Both the position numbers and the translations under genes were made by a program. The notes beneath the pieces were generated by a model. That model searched no databases, was not told where the DNA came from, and saw only the letters and a list, made by a program, of their open reading frames with translations. From Anaerolineales bacterium (lineage in GTDB: Bacteria > Chloroflexota > Anaerolineae > Anaerolineales > Villigracilaceae), in assembly GCA_014379595.1 (NCBI GenBank), contig JACMLM010000042.1, forward strand, positions 1 to 42,751: a stretch of 42,751 nt of DNA, in the 5' to 3' direction. Positions 42,161 through 42,751 of this stretch are shown here, piece after piece (the first letter of the stretch is position 1; each line of letters opens with the position of its first letter).

Positions 42161-42194
42161 AACAACCTGCCCGAAACGACAGGTTGTTTCTTTA
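42161..42194 (+). terminator. Terminator after the thioredoxin-fold gene
   Basis: Stem AACAACCTG / CAGGTTGTT around a 10-base loop, followed by a T-rich tract, 9 bases after the stop codon. Confidence 0.9.
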
Positions 42195-42220
42195 TAACTT
42201 CGTAATATATAATACCGTTC

Positions 42221-42751
42221 ATGGATTCGATTACTCACTTTATTGTCTTTATTCTTGGCTTGGGAATTGTTATAGCAACAATTACATCGGCCATTTCTAC
42301 ATTTGTGTTGCCGCGCAGTGCGCGCAGTCAGTTAAATCGCCTGATATTTGGTCTGTATCGCAGGCTCTTCGAGTTTACTTTCCGATTTGTAAAATCATAC
42401 GAGCGGCGTGATGCCATCATGGCATATTTCTCTCCTGTTGCTTTAATGAGTCTCGTGCCAACGTGGTATGTTCTCATTTCACTTGGATATTCCTTCATGT
42501 ATTGGGCATTAAGAGCAGGAGATTATTTCTTCGACTTTCGCTTAAGTGGGTCATCTTTGTTAACGCTTGGCTTCACCGCTCCAGAAGGATATCTTGTAAC
42601 CGTATTGGTTTTCTCAGAAGCCATGCTGGGGCTCATTATGGTTGGTTTACTTATTGCGTATTTGCCGACCATGTATTCGGCATTCTCACGCCGCGAACAA
42701 GCTGTGAACTTGCTTGAAGTACGTGCAGGAAGTCCGCCTTCTGCATCGGAG
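42221..42751 (+). CDS. Channel-like membrane protein, 5' part
   Basis: The first 177 residues of a membrane protein that runs off the window. Helices are at about residues 5-30, 75-95 and 125-150. Between the last two lies a pore-loop-like segment, G-S-S-L-L-T-L-G-F (about 110-118), resembling the selectivity region of two-helix ion channels (T-x-G-Y/F). It may therefore be a channel, but the resemblance is short and the family is not certain. TTGTTT-18-TATAAT ends 7 bases before the ATG with no Shine-Dalgarno, suggesting a leaderless transcript. Confidence 0.7.
   Translation, partial: MDSITHFIVFILGLGIVIATITSAISTFVLPRSARSQLNRLIFGLYRRLFEFTFRFVKSYERRDAIMAYFSPVALMSLVPTWYVLISLGYSFMYWALRAGDYFFDFRLSGSSLLTLGFTAPEGYLVTVLVFSEAMLGLIMVGLLIAYLPTMYSAFSRREQAVNLLEVRAGSPPSASE

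Noticed and set aside
1-42751. tRNA, rRNA, CRISPR array, phage or transposase genes
   Set aside because: None could be seen. Intergenic spaces are short, with no regularly spaced repeats and no integrase-like or transposase-like frames.

Overview
The window looks like a chromosomal segment of a Chloroflexota bacterium, most likely class Anaerolineae. This placement rests on gene content (SpoIIE/STAS signalling, fused cyclase-ATPase-TPR regulators, a transmembrane Ser/Thr kinase beside an FHA protein, glutaconate-type CoA transferases), moderate GC, and short palindromic repeats of types I associate with these genomes. It is an inference, not a marker-gene placement. UGA is an ordinary stop elsewhere in the window. 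I found no rRNA, tRNA, CRISPR array, integrase or transposase.

Layout. 1-1736: end of a deoxynucleoside kinase and a cyclic-nucleotide-binding/SpoIIE phosphatase. 1748-3917: a palindromic repeat, a cystathionine lyase/synthase and a PIG-L deacetylase closed by a strong terminator. 4031-8623: a four-gene operon (YIP1 membrane protein, LolD-type ATPase, secreted IPT/CARDB protein, MacB/FtsX permease). 8776-10575: a PilZ protein, then a VOC/DUF6958/VOC cluster behind a sigma70 promoter that is covered by a LexA-type palindrome. 10604-12109: a promoter, an apparently leaderless 37-residue leader peptide with tandem Trp codons, a terminator that can pair with those codons, and a PLP aminotransferase. 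12128-16322: a PD40/SH3b lipoprotein and a fused ligase-M20 peptidase.

16365-27658 is all on the minus strand. It holds an FHA-FHA-lipase and a Ser/Thr kinase, two overlapping cyclase-ATPase-TPR paralogues, a sulfotransferase, an Smr protein and a histidine phosphatase. A decayed second copy of the Smr gene lies beyond the cyclases, so the sulfotransferase-cyclase block is bracketed by Smr copies. 28009-30069 is a REC-PAS-GGDEF-EAL protein. 30081-41471 is again minus-strand: phosphatase and RarA, STAS and a membrane protein, DMT transporter and HAD hydrolase, CPBP protease, a CoA-transferase operon with an alpha/beta hydrolase, a methyltransferase and a P5C dehydrogenase.

41618-42751 is the most unusual stretch. 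A thioredoxin-fold lipoprotein has an in-frame UGA at the first position of its CxxC motif, with a compact hairpin at the right distance to be a bacterial SECIS. This makes it a candidate selenoprotein (U-S-T-C active site). It is followed by the start of a channel-like membrane protein.

Recurring themes are promoters set only 6-9 nt before the ATG, consistent with leaderless mRNAs, and short repeats accommodated in frame inside protein genes (RarA, one cyclase, the M20 fusion).
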